In this document: one piece after another, positions 6,201 to 13,824 of the stretch
Layout: every line of letters starts with the position of its first letter
Position numbering within the stretch: position 1 is the first letter of the stretch
Assembly (NCBI GenBank): GCA_027489295.1
Contig: JAIYAA010000261.1
Coordinates: 1-31,644, forward strand
Origin: Sphingomonadales bacterium
GTDB taxonomy: Bacteria; Pseudomonadota; Alphaproteobacteria; Sphingomonadales; Sphingomonadaceae
DNA: 31,644 bases
Reading direction: 5' to 3'
Notes under the pieces: generated by a model
The model's input: only the letters and a program-made list of their open reading frames with translations
Told to the model about the DNA's origin: nothing
Databases searched by the model: none
Position numbers and translations under genes: made by a program

Positions 6201-8230
6201 AGCGACACGCCGAACTCCGGATAGCCGCTTCCGACCACGCCCGCCGCAGCCCACGCGAAGCCTTGCAGCTGCAGGGGGAAATCGCTGTTGCGGATCAGGT
6301 TGACGTTGTTGATCGCGGTCGCGGCGCGCCGCACGGCCTGGTCCAGTTCGCCCAGCGCCGCCTGCAGCACGTTCACGCGCGCATCATAGGTTGCCCGATC
6401 AACTGCGGTATCGCTGCCCACGTCGTTCCACGCCGGCGACAGGCCGTCGCGGAAGCTGGTCCACTGCCCATAGGCGGTCGCGGCGGTCGCCTGCGCGGTG
6501 GACACCTCGGAAAACCCGGTCAGCGCACTGGCCTGCCCCTGCAACAGCGTCCAGCGATCCGCCAGCTCAGTGCTGAGCGGGATCAATTTCGTGATCTTTT
6601 CGAACCGCGTCAGCAGACCGTCCTCGGCAAGCGCCGCGAGCTGGTCCAGGGCATCGTTGACGCCGCTGCTCTGGTCCAGCTGCTGCGTCGTCGGCAGCGC
6701 AATCGTGGCGGGCGCGTTGCCGGTCACCGACATCGCCGCGATATGCTTCAGCTGGTTTTCGGTCACCAGCGTCAGCGTCACCACCATGTCTACAGGATCG
6801 ATCGCGCGCTTCAGCACCACAACGTTGCTCTGCGCGAGCCCCAGATCGTCGCGCAGTGCCGCGCTGAGCGTCAGCATGTCGCCCCCCGCATAGCGGCGCA
6901 GGCGCGGCTTGCAGCGCAGTTCGATCGGCCCCTGTTCGCGGCTGTCAAACAGCCGATAGGTGGCGAGCTGGGCGGCCTGTGTGGGGCTGGTGACGAACTC
7001 GAACACCTCCTCCCGCCGCTTCTCTTCCTTGTCGGCCGTCAGATAGTCGCTGATCACGATCTCGTCGGACTGCTGCAGTTCCCATTTGTGCGCGGGGGAC
7101 CGGAACTTGGGCACCACGGTGTTGATGCGGTCGGTCCGCGGCTGCGCGCCTGCCGCCTCGATCCGCCCGTCGGCGAGATCGTCGTGGGTGATGGTGTCGA
7201 GCGCGACACGCGGCGCGGTAATCTTCAGGCCCAGCTTGCCGCCCTTGAAGCACGGCTCTGCCCCGCCGGCTGCCAGGATGCGCTTCAGATTTTCCCACTT
7301 GCTCTCCGGCTCCAGCAGAATGCCGGCGACGCGCCAGTTGTTCGCATCGCAGATATTCTCGAGCTCCACGAAATCGCTGACGACGATCCCGTCGATTGGA
7401 ATGCCCACGCCGTAGGTCAGGATCCAGGGCGCACCGCTGGCGGCAGCGGGATCGCGCTCCCAGGTGCCCAACGCATAGCGCAGCGCATGCAAGCCCGGCC
7501 GATCGCTATAGCTCCACGACGCTTTCGCGGCAGCGAAGCCCGCCGGGTTGGCTCGCGGATCGACCCAGCGGTGCGCGCCGCTGCCACCCGGCCAGGTCGA
7601 ATCCTTGCGCGGATCCCAGGTCAGCACGCCGCGCCCCTGGATGCCCAGCCGCGGCGCACCGCTGGTGAACTTGCCTTCCTTGCTGTCCCACTTCAGCGAC
7701 CACAGCGCGGCGGCATAGCCGGAGAGCTTATAGGCGCTACCCCAATAGGGCATCCCGCCCCACTGGGCGGCAAGCGCGGCGCCTTCCGGCGTCGCGCCGG
7801 TCTGACTGTTCCAGTAGAGGAAGCCGTTGAAATAGCCGGTCGCCGCGCCCGCGCTGCTGGCGCCGCTATATCCCAGCTGGGCAAAATCTGCCCAGTAGCT
7901 GTCGATACCGGCAATCGGCCCGCCCGCCGAATAGATCACGGCCATGCCGAGATAGGGGTTCGAGACGCCATCGACCGCAGCGCCGTAGCCGGCCTGATGC
8001 ACCAGCGCGCCACCCGAATAGATGCTGCCGATCATCATCGGCGTCGCCTGATCCGCGCCGATCGTGATGTTCGTGATACTGCCCTGGATCGGCGAGGGCT
8101 TGGCACCCGACGGCTTGCTCTTCGCCGCGGAGAACGCGACCGACGCGATCAGCGCGCCTGCCTGCGGCCCCAGAAACACGAAGGCCGCGACGCCAGCGAT
8201 GACGCCGACTGCCTTTTTGACGACACTCAC
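3254..8230 (-). CDS. Tail tip/fibre protein, lambda J-position, modular with collagen-like repeats
   Basis: The 1658-aa protein occupies the slot of lambda gpJ, after the M, L and K equivalents. The start is GTG at 8230 (GTGA overlap with the upstream gene). Residues about 8-35 are hydrophobic, and the first ~620 residues carry the conserved tip/hub part. Two related beta-sandwich-like modules follow (about 643-816 and 1005-1190; NLIRNSDF/RLKDTGFN starts, GQ...Y..GV.DG ends). Three copies of an ~80-residue module lie at about 839-920, 923-1003 and 1448-1528 (IYQR, GLNNGW, PAG, EW/DW). Gly-X-X collagen-like tracts lie at about 818-833, 1296-1324 and 1432-1444. The last ~130 residues form a distinct beta-rich tip likely to contact the host. 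Receptor binding is inferred. Confidence 0.88.
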   Translation of the reverse strand: MSVVKKAVGVIAGVAAFVFLGPQAGALIASVAFSAAKSKPSGAKPSPIQGSITNITIGADQATPMMIGSIYSGGALVHQAGYGAAVDGVSNPYLGMAVIYSAGGPIAGIDSYWADFAQLGYSGASSAGAATGYFNGFLYWNSQTGATPEGAALAAQWGGMPYWGSAYKLSGYAAALWSLKWDSKEGKFTSGAPRLGIQGRGVLTWDPRKDSTWPGGSGAHRWVDPRANPAGFAAAKASWSYSDRPGLHALRYALGTWERDPAAASGAPWILTYGVGIPIDGIVVSDFVELENICDANNWRVAGILLEPESKWENLKRILAAGGAEPCFKGGKLGLKITAPRVALDTITHDDLADGRIEAAGAQPRTDRINTVVPKFRSPAHKWELQQSDEIVISDYLTADKEEKRREEVFEFVTSPTQAAQLATYRLFDSREQGPIELRCKPRLRRYAGGDMLTLSAALRDDLGLAQSNVVVLKRAIDPVDMVVTLTLVTENQLKHIAAMSVTGNAPATIALPTTQQLDQSSGVNDALDQLAALAEDGLLTRFEKITKLIPLSTELADRWTLLQGQASALTGFSEVSTAQATAATAYGQWTSFRDGLSPAWNDVGSDTAVDRATYDARVNVLQAALGELDQAVRRAATAINNVNLIRNSDFPLQLQGFAWAAAGVVGSGYPEFGVSLGGRRYLKIVSSMSAAEQEIGIVTAAGGYLIPAVAGARYAVRAEIEALGPVSFAILNVQWYDASGVYIPGSAVTVDAVYGEAAFPTVLRGFVVAPSGAASYQLALYVRSSGAGSVSAVLAHPMASIAKPGQTQIPDYASGVADGAAGAAGAAGANGINTATINIYQRGATAPALPSAATTYDFAAKVLAGLNNGWSTTIPAGTAPLWQSAATAAGQGATDSIAASEWAAAVQIAANGANAASTAPVILYRRTDTPSPPSVPSGIVTYTFGTATATGIDNGWAQSLPATGGPYRWQINASAVSTSGTDTIAPGEWSAPQILAQDGSDAQDGFNRLKDTGFNQLANWDTYASAGVALASFSSVTNDTTGKRALVADVTLSGTATARNFLHISKRLSWTSGQRYALQAGIQAVNVSGSAAISVVHLAAAFWSGAGGLLGEKIVAVLNGPQGFPTYFRGFLEPSDVPSGTAEFTLFTRFVFVDGTSGTARAVLTEPMVTTAKAGQVEYPPYLPGVLDGVDGVPAINGILTNESATVAAASDGSVASFSGTGGTFRVFFGLGEVTTGAGASYSVVAASGVSIAIDSASGVYSISGMSADTGSATLRATFGGVNIDRVYSIAKSRAGANGINGTNGTNGINGSNGADGANGANGADAKTLIVLSDRQTIAYDASGLPSPTAQTITFTTNKQNTSQPVYWSITDANGVGVSVSYLSAASGDSVTMTEANFAIARNGTSGVIVTGFLTDGTVISDKISVIAVRAGANGADGANGSPGTSTAQLTIYQRASSTPAVPSSTATYSFAAKSLTGLNNGWSVTIPAGSDPVYTSQAFASSTGATASIASGDWSTPTIAVQNGQNATSVRAALAASDEIPGSGTTETTIATASITLPAGGQLKISGGLNSVVGQGSQLSIATLRLKLAGNLIASAALSIAADGQINTDGTEAWTGQLFSNPTSGPATLSITRQRGGPSVSGGASYALNLIVEHVT
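4257..4342 (-). repeat. Triplet-repeat tract coding collagen-like Gly-X-X in the tail tip gene
   Basis: About ten tandem codon triplets encode Gly-Ala/Ile/Thr/Ser-Asn/Asp repeats (GANGINGTNGTNGINGSNG and onward). Shorter tracts of the same kind lie near 5735-5775 and 3895-3940. Such tracts form trimeric stalk segments in phage fibres. Near-identical DNA triplets also make this a likely site for slippage or recombination between fibre alleles. Confidence 0.75.
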
Positions 8231-8658
8231 GCGCCGAGCCTCCACGCGGCCAGAAATTCGCTGCGGCACACGTCGATCGGCAGCAGGCGCGACGGGTCCG
8301 CGCCGTGCCAGCCCAGCACCTTCGCGCCTGCGCAAATCACCACGGCATCCAAACCCTGTTCCCCGGGCAGCACGCCCACGTCCCCCACGATCATCTCAGC
8401 CGGCGCGATGCGTGCCCCCGGCAGCAGCGCCTCGATCAGCGCGCCGACGCTGTCATGGCCCAGCCCATCCAGCGCACGCTTCGCACTCAGCGCCGATCGA
8501 AACCGCCGGATCGGCGGCAGCGTGTGGCCCATCGCAACCGCCTGCGCGCGAAACAGGTGGATGCAGGTGCCGCTGGTGCGCCAGTCGAATGGCTTGTCGC
8601 GGAACCGCTCGATTACCGCCTGCGTCGCCTCCGCACGCTCTGCCAACGTCATTCCCAT
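8227..8658 (-). CDS. Tail assembly protein, lambda K-position (DUF6950 / NlpC-P60-like)
   Basis: The 143-aa protein has FDWRTSGTCIHLFRAQAVAM near the N-terminus (Cys32), a GDVGVLPGEQGLDA strand region, and a C-terminal CRSEFLAAWRLG. This resembles small phage proteins of the DUF6950 type, which look like reduced NlpC/P60 folds and sit where lambda gpK sits. If active it would be a cysteine peptidoglycan hydrolase used at entry. Cys32 and possibly His118 are the only visible candidate catalytic residues. Start 8658 is favoured by AGGTGA 7 nt upstream; ATG 8652, forming ATGA with the previous stop, is the alternative. Confidence 0.65.
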   Translation of the reverse strand: MGMTLAERAEATQAVIERFRDKPFDWRTSGTCIHLFRAQAVAMGHTLPPIRRFRSALSAKRALDGLGHDSVGALIEALLPGARIAPAEMIVGDVGVLPGEQGLDAVVICAGAKVLGWHGADPSRLLPIDVCRSEFLAAWRLGA

Positions 8659-9251
8659 GCCGAAATCACCTGTCGCTCCGGCACGCTGTACCCGTAGTCG
8701 TTTGTCGTCCCGCGCGGACCCGAGGCGGCACCCCATGGGATGCTCATCGATGCGCCCACGGCGTTCCGTAGCCCCCACTCGCCGGGGTAGATGCGTTCGT
8801 GGAACTTGGGTCCCAGCACATTCCCCAGCTCCAGATCGAACAGGCGCTGGGCGTGACTGACGCAGTTCAGCGTCAAGCGCCGCACGCCATTCTCGATCGA
8901 GAGGGACGGGAAATCGACCAGCCAATCCGCCACGCTATCCGGCGCGCCGATCACCGTGCCGGTGTCCGCATCCACTTCCGCGATCCACAGCCGCACGCGC
9001 GAATCCACGATGCCGCCGCCATTCACCGAGGCGCTGGCGGTGCTGTCGGGCAGCAGGAACGCGATGGCACCAGCGGGCGCCTCGTCCCCCACGCCCTCGA
9101 TCAGCGATTCGAAGCCCTCCGCCACCCCCAGCACGGTGTCGCGCGGCGCATAGCTATCCCCGTTCCAGGTGAGCGTACCCCCGTCGATCAGGCACGCGGT
9201 ATGGCCCGGCAGCTCCACCTTCAGGAGCGCCGCCAGCAACACGTTCTGCAT
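8649..9251 (-). CDS. Minor tail protein, lambda L-position
   Basis: This is a 200-aa beta-rich protein with no catalytic motif. Notable stretches are LLKVELPGHTACLIDGGTL at the N-terminus, VRLWIAEVDADTG in the middle, and IYPGEWGLRNAV followed by SIPWG near the C-terminus. Position and size match the tail tip hub components that follow the distal tail protein in lambda-like and GTA-like clusters (DUF2163-like in style). The start has GAGG about 11 nt upstream. Assignment as a tip or hub subunit rests mostly on gene order. Confidence 0.6.
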   Translation of the reverse strand: MQNVLLAALLKVELPGHTACLIDGGTLTWNGDSYAPRDTVLGVAEGFESLIEGVGDEAPAGAIAFLLPDSTASASVNGGGIVDSRVRLWIAEVDADTGTVIGAPDSVADWLVDFPSLSIENGVRRLTLNCVSHAQRLFDLELGNVLGPKFHERIYPGEWGLRNAVGASMSIPWGAASGPRGTTNDYGYSVPERQVISAWE

Positions 9252-9254
9252 GTT

Positions 9255-9854
9255 CTATCGTGCCTCGGTGATCGTGAACTCGAACGATCCCTTCATGCCG
9301 CCTGCCACATCCCATTCGGGCGTGGCCGAAAGCACGAGATCGCCTTCGATGCGGGGCGCCGCCAACTCGGCGACTGCATTGGCCGGGATAGGCACCCGGA
9401 TCAGGTTTTCCAGCTGCAGCGTGCAGTTGCCGCCAGATACGGCAGAGGTGGCCGTGATCCGGTCCAGGTAGCGCTGTCCGCTGACGATGACGCTGATCCA
9501 GTCACCAGCGCCGGGAGCATAGCCGGCAGCGATGCCGGCGATGGGCACGACGCGCCCGCTGGCGACCAGCGCCCCCACCACGGTGGAGCCGGTGGTGAGA
9601 CCGCGCCGACCCGGCACATTCACCGCGCAAAGGCCACCCTGTCGCGCTGCCGCGCCCAGCAGTGCCGACCACTGCCGGTATTCGGCACTGGCCACAAACA
9701 TCGGCCGCGTTGCGAACTGGAACTGCCACCGCGATCCCATACGGTCGACCCGCTGCGACGCCCCGCCCGTGGTGGAGGTGATCACGCCGCCAAAGGTCAG
9801 CGGCACCGGCACGGCGCGCGCGATCGGCAGACCGGCAAGATCGATGACGGCCAT
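9255..9854 (-). CDS. Distal tail / minor tail protein, lambda M-position
   Basis: This 199-aa, mostly beta-rich protein starts with MAVIDLAGLPIARAVPVPLT. It contains RWQFQFATRPMFVASAEYR and ends in a strand-rich region (GSFEFTITEAR). It follows the tape measure gene with TGATG coupling, the usual place of the distal tail protein that caps the tube and starts the tip. It has no recognised enzymatic motif. The role is inferred from gene order. Confidence 0.62.
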   Translation of the reverse strand: MAVIDLAGLPIARAVPVPLTFGGVITSTTGGASQRVDRMGSRWQFQFATRPMFVASAEYRQWSALLGAAARQGGLCAVNVPGRRGLTTGSTVVGALVASGRVVPIAGIAAGYAPGAGDWISVIVSGQRYLDRITATSAVSGGNCTLQLENLIRVPIPANAVAELAAPRIEGDLVLSATPEWDVAGGMKGSFEFTITEAR

Positions 9855-12148
9855 CAGTAAAGCCTTTGCCGAGAGCGCATGACGGATCGCCGCTGCGCGG
9901 CCTGCACCTGCGCGGACGATGTCTGCCCGCTGATGCCGGCGACGCGGGGCACGAAGGCCGCACCTTCCTCCCCGACAACCTGGACGATGATCGGCTGACG
10001 CTGGGCAGTCCGGTCGCTGCCCGGCGTGATGCTCACCAGTTCGCTGGCTGAAACCATCGCACGCGGGATGCCGTTGATGGAAAGCACGTTCTGGTCGATC
10101 CCACCCTTGCCGCCGATCATGAAGCTGCCGCCGTTCGCGAACCCCGGAAGGCCGAGGCTGCCGAGGTTCAGGGCGTCACCACCCCCGATCCCGGAAGCCC
10201 AGTCGCCGCCCCCGCCGCCGAACAGGCTGCCGATCGCGCTGAAAAGTCCGCCACCGCTGCCGCCGCCGCCCAGCAGGCTGGCGATCGGCTTGATCAGCTG
10301 TTGCTGGATTACGATGCGCAGGATGTCCGACAGGATCTGATTGGTCACGTTCGAGAACACGTCGCCCAGCGACTTGCTGCCGATCGCCGCCTGCGCCAGG
10401 CCGTCGTTCAACTGCGCGAGCCCATCCGCCGCGATGTTCTGCAGCGATTCGTTCACCTCGCCCGCGGTGCGCGGAATGCTGTCCAGATACTGCGCCAGCG
10501 GCGCGGCGTTCTGGCGGTTGATCTGAGCAGCGGCCTGCCCACGTTCGCGGCCGAGCTGATCCAGCTTGGCCTGCGCGATCTTCTTCTCGATCTCGGTCGT
10601 ATCGTGGCGCGCCAGCACCGCCTGCAGGGTGGCGCGCTGCATCTCGATTTCGTTGTCGAGCAAGTCCAGCTGCAGCTTGCGCCGCTCTTCAGCGGTGCGC
10701 GCCATGCTCAGCTGGCCCTGGAGGATTGCGGACTGGTTATCGATCCCAGCCCGCCGCAACGCCAGGTCCTGCTGCGTCAGCTGATCGTCCAGCTTCCAGT
10801 TGATCACCGCGCTGCGCCGCTGATCGTTGATCTGCCGCTGCGCGAGCAGCGCGTCTGCCTGCGCCTGCGTCAGTTCCTTCTGTTGCACCCGCGCTGCCAG
10901 CTCGGTCTCATAGGCTTCAGTCGAGCGGGCAAGGCGCTGATGCTCGAGCTTGGCCTGTTCGCCCACGTCCTCGGTCAATTGAGCGCGCAGGCTCAACTCT
11001 TCGTCCTGCAGCGATTCCAGCTCGCGCGTATAGCGCTCCAGCTGCTGCGCGGTGCGGTCGCGTGGCTGTCGGGTCTTCTTATCGGGCTGGAAGGGTTTCA
11101 GGCGAGCGTCAAGCTTGCCCGTCTCCAGGTAGTCGAGGATGGCCTGCGATGCCTTCCCCTTCTCCGTCGCCTGCCCAAATTCCACGAATTGGGTCGAAAG
11201 GTCGTCGAAAACCTTCTTCGTTACCTTGCCCGCACTCTGGAGCGCTTGCAGTTGGCGGATCGCGTCCGTCGTCTTGATCGCACCGTTCAAAACGCCCTGC
11301 CCTAACAGGCTCAGATCTGCATTCGCGATCTTGACGTCACTCGCCTGCCCGATACCCGTGCCGCCGGGTGTGAGTGCGCTGAAACCGCCGACCATCCGGT
11401 CGGCGGTGGCTGTGATCGACTTCTTCGCAGTCCGCGCCTCTTCTGCCGCCCGCTGCTTTGCCTGGAGCGCCTGCAGGAGGATTGACGCGCGCATTACGTC
11501 GTTCTGTTCCTTGATCTTGCCCGTCGTCAGCTGCACCATCTTGCCCAGCAGCGACTGCGCATCGCCCCAGGCATCAGCACCGTCGGCCGCCTTCGCCATT
11601 CGTTCCTTGGCTTCCTGCGCCGCGTCCCCAAGGTCGAACATGCCCGAAATCAGCGGTGCGAGCAGGATGACGGCAGACGTCAGCGCAGCGCCCCACGGCC
11701 CACCAAGGAAGCCGATCAGCCCCTTGGATTCCTTCTGCATCAGCTGCAGCGCACCGATCACCTGGAAGATCTGTTGCCCGAACACCTGCAGCGGCGCAGC
11801 TCCGCCGGCCAGGCTTGTCGCCACGTCGCCGATCTGGAAGCTCAGCTGCTGCATGCCCGCGCGGGCCGCGCCGCTGGTGCCGTTCAGTTTCGTCAGCGAC
11901 GCGATATGATCGTCGTAGCGCGAGCGCAGCTTACCCATGGCGGCGCCATGCTGTTCCGCCGTCAACGCACCGCGCTTCAACCCATTGTCGAGAAGCGCCT
12001 GCTGTTTGTTTAATTTGTCAGTCGCGGCGGAAACAGGGTCCAGTTCCTTCACCAGCGCGCGCAGGCCGCCACGGCTCTTCTCGATAGCGGACAGGAACGA
12101 CGTGCTCTCACCGGCGAAATAGGTGGTGAGATTGGCGAGCGTCGTCAT
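9854..12148 (-). CDS. Tail tape measure protein
   Basis: This 764-aa protein sets tail length and is ejected ahead of DNA. It is the longest gene after the tip protein and lies between the gp10-like gene and the distal tail gene. Residues 1-100 are helical, and a hydrophobic block sits at about 143-170 (GLIGFLGGPWGAALTSAVIL). Long charged coiled coils rich in Gln/Arg/Glu span about 365-560. A Gly-rich stretch lies at about 619-656 (LLGGGGSGGGLFSAIGSLFG), and GGSFMIGGKGGIDQNVLSIN near the C-terminus is a common tape-measure ending. It is short for the class, which implies a modest tail length. TAATG coupling to the upstream gene sets the start. Confidence 0.9.
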   Translation of the reverse strand: MTTLANLTTYFAGESTSFLSAIEKSRGGLRALVKELDPVSAATDKLNKQQALLDNGLKRGALTAEQHGAAMGKLRSRYDDHIASLTKLNGTSGAARAGMQQLSFQIGDVATSLAGGAAPLQVFGQQIFQVIGALQLMQKESKGLIGFLGGPWGAALTSAVILLAPLISGMFDLGDAAQEAKERMAKAADGADAWGDAQSLLGKMVQLTTGKIKEQNDVMRASILLQALQAKQRAAEEARTAKKSITATADRMVGGFSALTPGGTGIGQASDVKIANADLSLLGQGVLNGAIKTTDAIRQLQALQSAGKVTKKVFDDLSTQFVEFGQATEKGKASQAILDYLETGKLDARLKPFQPDKKTRQPRDRTAQQLERYTRELESLQDEELSLRAQLTEDVGEQAKLEHQRLARSTEAYETELAARVQQKELTQAQADALLAQRQINDQRRSAVINWKLDDQLTQQDLALRRAGIDNQSAILQGQLSMARTAEERRKLQLDLLDNEIEMQRATLQAVLARHDTTEIEKKIAQAKLDQLGRERGQAAAQINRQNAAPLAQYLDSIPRTAGEVNESLQNIAADGLAQLNDGLAQAAIGSKSLGDVFSNVTNQILSDILRIVIQQQLIKPIASLLGGGGSGGGLFSAIGSLFGGGGGDWASGIGGGDALNLGSLGLPGFANGGSFMIGGKGGIDQNVLSINGIPRAMVSASELVSITPGSDRTAQRQPIIVQVVGEEGAAFVPRVAGISGQTSSAQVQAAQRRSVMRSRQRLY

Positions 12149-12645
12149 TAAAGGTTCCTTCCGTTCGCCAGCGTCGGGCGATTGGCGGCAGCGGTCGCGC
12201 CGTTACCCACCACCGATTCGATGCCGTCGCGCAGTGTTTCGATCTGCACGTTCACCAGCGCCGATTTCAGTCGTTCCAGCTCCGGCCGCGCCCAGGGTTG
12301 CGGCCGCATCTTCACCGTGCCGATTTCCACGAAATATCCCCAGAAGGCGTTGCCTGTGGTGACCTTGAACACCACGGCGTTTTCCTTCTCCGGGGTCACC
12401 GATCCTACGCGGATGTTCTGGTTGAGGTGCCCGTAATCCTTGCTGCGCACCTCGCCGGATTTCAGCGTCCAGCTCTTCGTTTTGGGCCTCGGGTCATAGG
12501 GCGCGGCCAGCTGCCAGGCATCGCGCAGCAGATCGGCCGAGGCCTTGATCGCATCGCTGCCGATCTCCGTGGCAACAGCATGCCCCAGATCGCCCAGCAC
12601 CTTGTCCAGCTCGGCAAGGCCGGGCATCGAAATGCCGATCTGCAT
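12148..12645 (-). CDS. HK97 gp10-like neck/tail component
   Basis: The 165-aa protein starts with a helical part (GLAELDKVLGDLGHAVATEI). It carries LRDAWQLAAPYD, then the diagnostic FVEIGTVKMRPQPWARPELE (about residues 105-124), as in HK97 gp10-like proteins that complete the head-tail neck or tail end. Usually this gene precedes the tail terminator; here it lies between the tail chaperone and the tape measure. GGAGGGG about 7-9 nt before the ATG at 12645 fixes the start and overlaps the end of the chaperone extension. Confidence 0.8.
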   Translation of the reverse strand: MQIGISMPGLAELDKVLGDLGHAVATEIGSDAIKASADLLRDAWQLAAPYDPRPKTKSWTLKSGEVRSKDYGHLNQNIRVGSVTPEKENAVVFKVTTGNAFWGYFVEIGTVKMRPQPWARPELERLKSALVNVQIETLRDGIESVVGNGATAAANRPTLANGRNL

Positions 12646-12649
12646 CGCG

Positions 12650-12991
12650 TCACCCCTCCCCGGCCTTCGCCTTCCCCTCCAGCACCGCACCCCACAGGCC
12701 GATCGAGAATGCGATCTGCTCGGGCCTCTGCCGAACCACCGGCAGCGGCTGTCCGGTCATTTCGTGGAGTTTGGGGAAGCCATCCTTGAACTCGAACCGC
12801 CCCAGCACAGCGGTCTGCCAAACAGCCCAACCGCGGCGCCTGCGGTAGGCGGTGATCATCGCCTGCGTCGTCCGCGGCGTTTCCTTCCAGAAGCCGGCGG
12901 TGGTGCCGCCCGCCTCCAGATACAGCGTCAGGACTTCGTCCCAGTTCCAATCGGGTCGCTCGCCGGCAGATCCGCCGGCATCGCTTCCCCC
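12650..12991 (-). CDS. -1 frame C-terminal extension of the tail assembly chaperone
   Basis: This frame is open from 13051 to the stop at 12650 and codes a tail-chaperone-like sequence: DWNWDEVLTLYLEAGGTTAG, then FWKETPRTTQAMITAYRRR, which resembles the W/fW.ltp pattern of small GTA-type chaperones. No ATG, GTG or TTG occurs in frame before the ATG at 12859, which lies inside that conserved-looking part. The natural reading is a -1 ribosomal shift from the upstream frame at the G5AA run (12991-12985). That would give a fused product of about 235 aa (12650-13356), as in lambda G/GT. Initiation at 12859 giving 69 aa is the alternative. Confidence 0.7.
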   Translation of the reverse strand, partial: GGSDAGGSAGERPDWNWDEVLTLYLEAGGTTAGFWKETPRTTQAMITAYRRRRGWAVWQTAVLGRFEFKDGFPKLHEMTGQPLPVVRQRPEQIAFSIGLWGAVLEGKAKAGEG

Positions 12992-13356
12992 TGGTCGGGA
13001 TCCTTCAGCCGGATGCTCCCCTGGATCGCTCTGCCCAGCGGTCCCCCGATTTCAGCCATTTGCGCCGTCATCAGCGCACCGCAGTCGCGGAGCGTCAGTT
13101 CGGGATGATGCTCCCGCGTAGCCCCGAACAGCACGGCGCGCGAGGTGCCGAGCCGCACCGTCTTGGCCTTCTGCAGGACGCGCTTCGGGCTCGCCGGATC
13201 GCGGATCTCTTCGCAGCTGATCAGATAGCCCAGCACGTCGAGGAACGGCCGATCGAGGACCTCCTCCACCGTAACCCAGGCCTCATTGTCCATCACCAGG
13301 CGGAGCGTGCGACCGTCGGCCAGAACCGCCTCGGCTTCGCCGCGCAGCTGGATCAT
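12928..13356 (-). CDS. Tail assembly chaperone, short form (G-like)
   Basis: The 142-aa protein follows the tail tube gene with an ATGA overlap. It has an N-terminal beta part (LRGEAEAVLADGRTLRLVMD), a helical middle (LDRPFLDVLGYLISCEEI), and an Asp/Ala/Pro-rich tail typical of the linker before a frameshift. Such proteins coat the tape measure while the tube polymerises. Its place between tail tube and tape measure and the overlapping second frame support the call. Similar small proteins are labelled gene transfer agent family proteins in alphaproteobacteria. Confidence 0.72.
   Translation of the reverse strand: MIQLRGEAEAVLADGRTLRLVMDNEAWVTVEEVLDRPFLDVLGYLISCEEIRDPASPKRVLQKAKTVRLGTSRAVLFGATREHHPELTLRDCGALMTAQMAEIGGPLGRAIQGSIRLKDPDQGEAMPADLPASDPIGTGTKS
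12985..12991 (-). promoter_or_regulatory. Candidate -1 frameshift slippery site
   Basis: On the minus strand the zero-frame codons CAG GGG GAA give a run of five G followed by AA. A tRNA on GGG can re-pair fully with GGG one base back, placing the ribosome in the frame that continues to 12650. It is not a perfect X XXY YYZ heptamer. A second G-run (GGG GGA, about 13040) lies upstream within the same open window and is a weaker candidate. Confidence 0.5.
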
Positions 13357-13811
13357 GCCGTGACCACTCCGCGCGTCCACACACCGGTGCGCTTCAGGGT
13401 GACGGTGGCAGTCTGCACCCCGTTCACCGGGCGGGCATCGGGGGCGAAGCTGCTGATATAGGCATAGCCCTTGATAAAGCGCGAGGTCGTGCCGGCGCCC
13501 TTGCCGACCAGGCGGAACAACTTCTTCGCCCGAGCGCCATAGGCGGTGATCAGATCCTCGGTCGCGTCGGAGCCTTCCACATAATTGATCTTGAAGGCCA
13601 TTTCGCCGGGATCATAGATCTCGTCGGGAATGAACTCCTGCGGCACACCGCCATCGGCGTCGCGGGCACTGTCGTGCGTCGTCACGTCGGTGAAGTTGCG
13701 CGACAGCGTCGGCGGGGTGACCTCGATCAGTTCGGCGATCACCTCAAGCGTGGCATCGTCGTCGCCCATTTCGAGCCGCTGCCCGAAATTGGTCTTTGCG
13801 TTCGTCGTCAT
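13353..13811 (-). CDS. Major tail tube protein
   Basis: The 152-aa protein contains the LEMGDDDATLEVIAELIEVT opening, a THDSARDADGGVPQEFIPD loop and a terminal beta region (FAPDARPVNGVQTATVTLKR). This is the pattern of TP901-1/HK97-type tail tube proteins, which stack as hexameric rings around the tape measure. The neighbours are the tail terminator upstream and the chaperone downstream (ATGA overlap). GAGAGGG 8 nt before the ATG supports the start. Confidence 0.85.
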   Translation of the reverse strand: MTTNAKTNFGQRLEMGDDDATLEVIAELIEVTPPTLSRNFTDVTTHDSARDADGGVPQEFIPDEIYDPGEMAFKINYVEGSDATEDLITAYGARAKKLFRLVGKGAGTTSRFIKGYAYISSFAPDARPVNGVQTATVTLKRTGVWTRGVVTA

Positions 13812-13824
13812 GGTTCGAACCCTC

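Noticed and set aside
3254..8230. Diversity-generating retroelement acting on the tail tip gene
   Set aside because: No reverse transcriptase gene or template/variable repeat pair is seen in the window.
6026..8860. Long plus-strand open frame of 944 codons, and 15784-17409 of 541 codons
   Set aside because: Both are antisense shadows of the tail tip and capsid genes, with Arg/His-rich unnatural composition.
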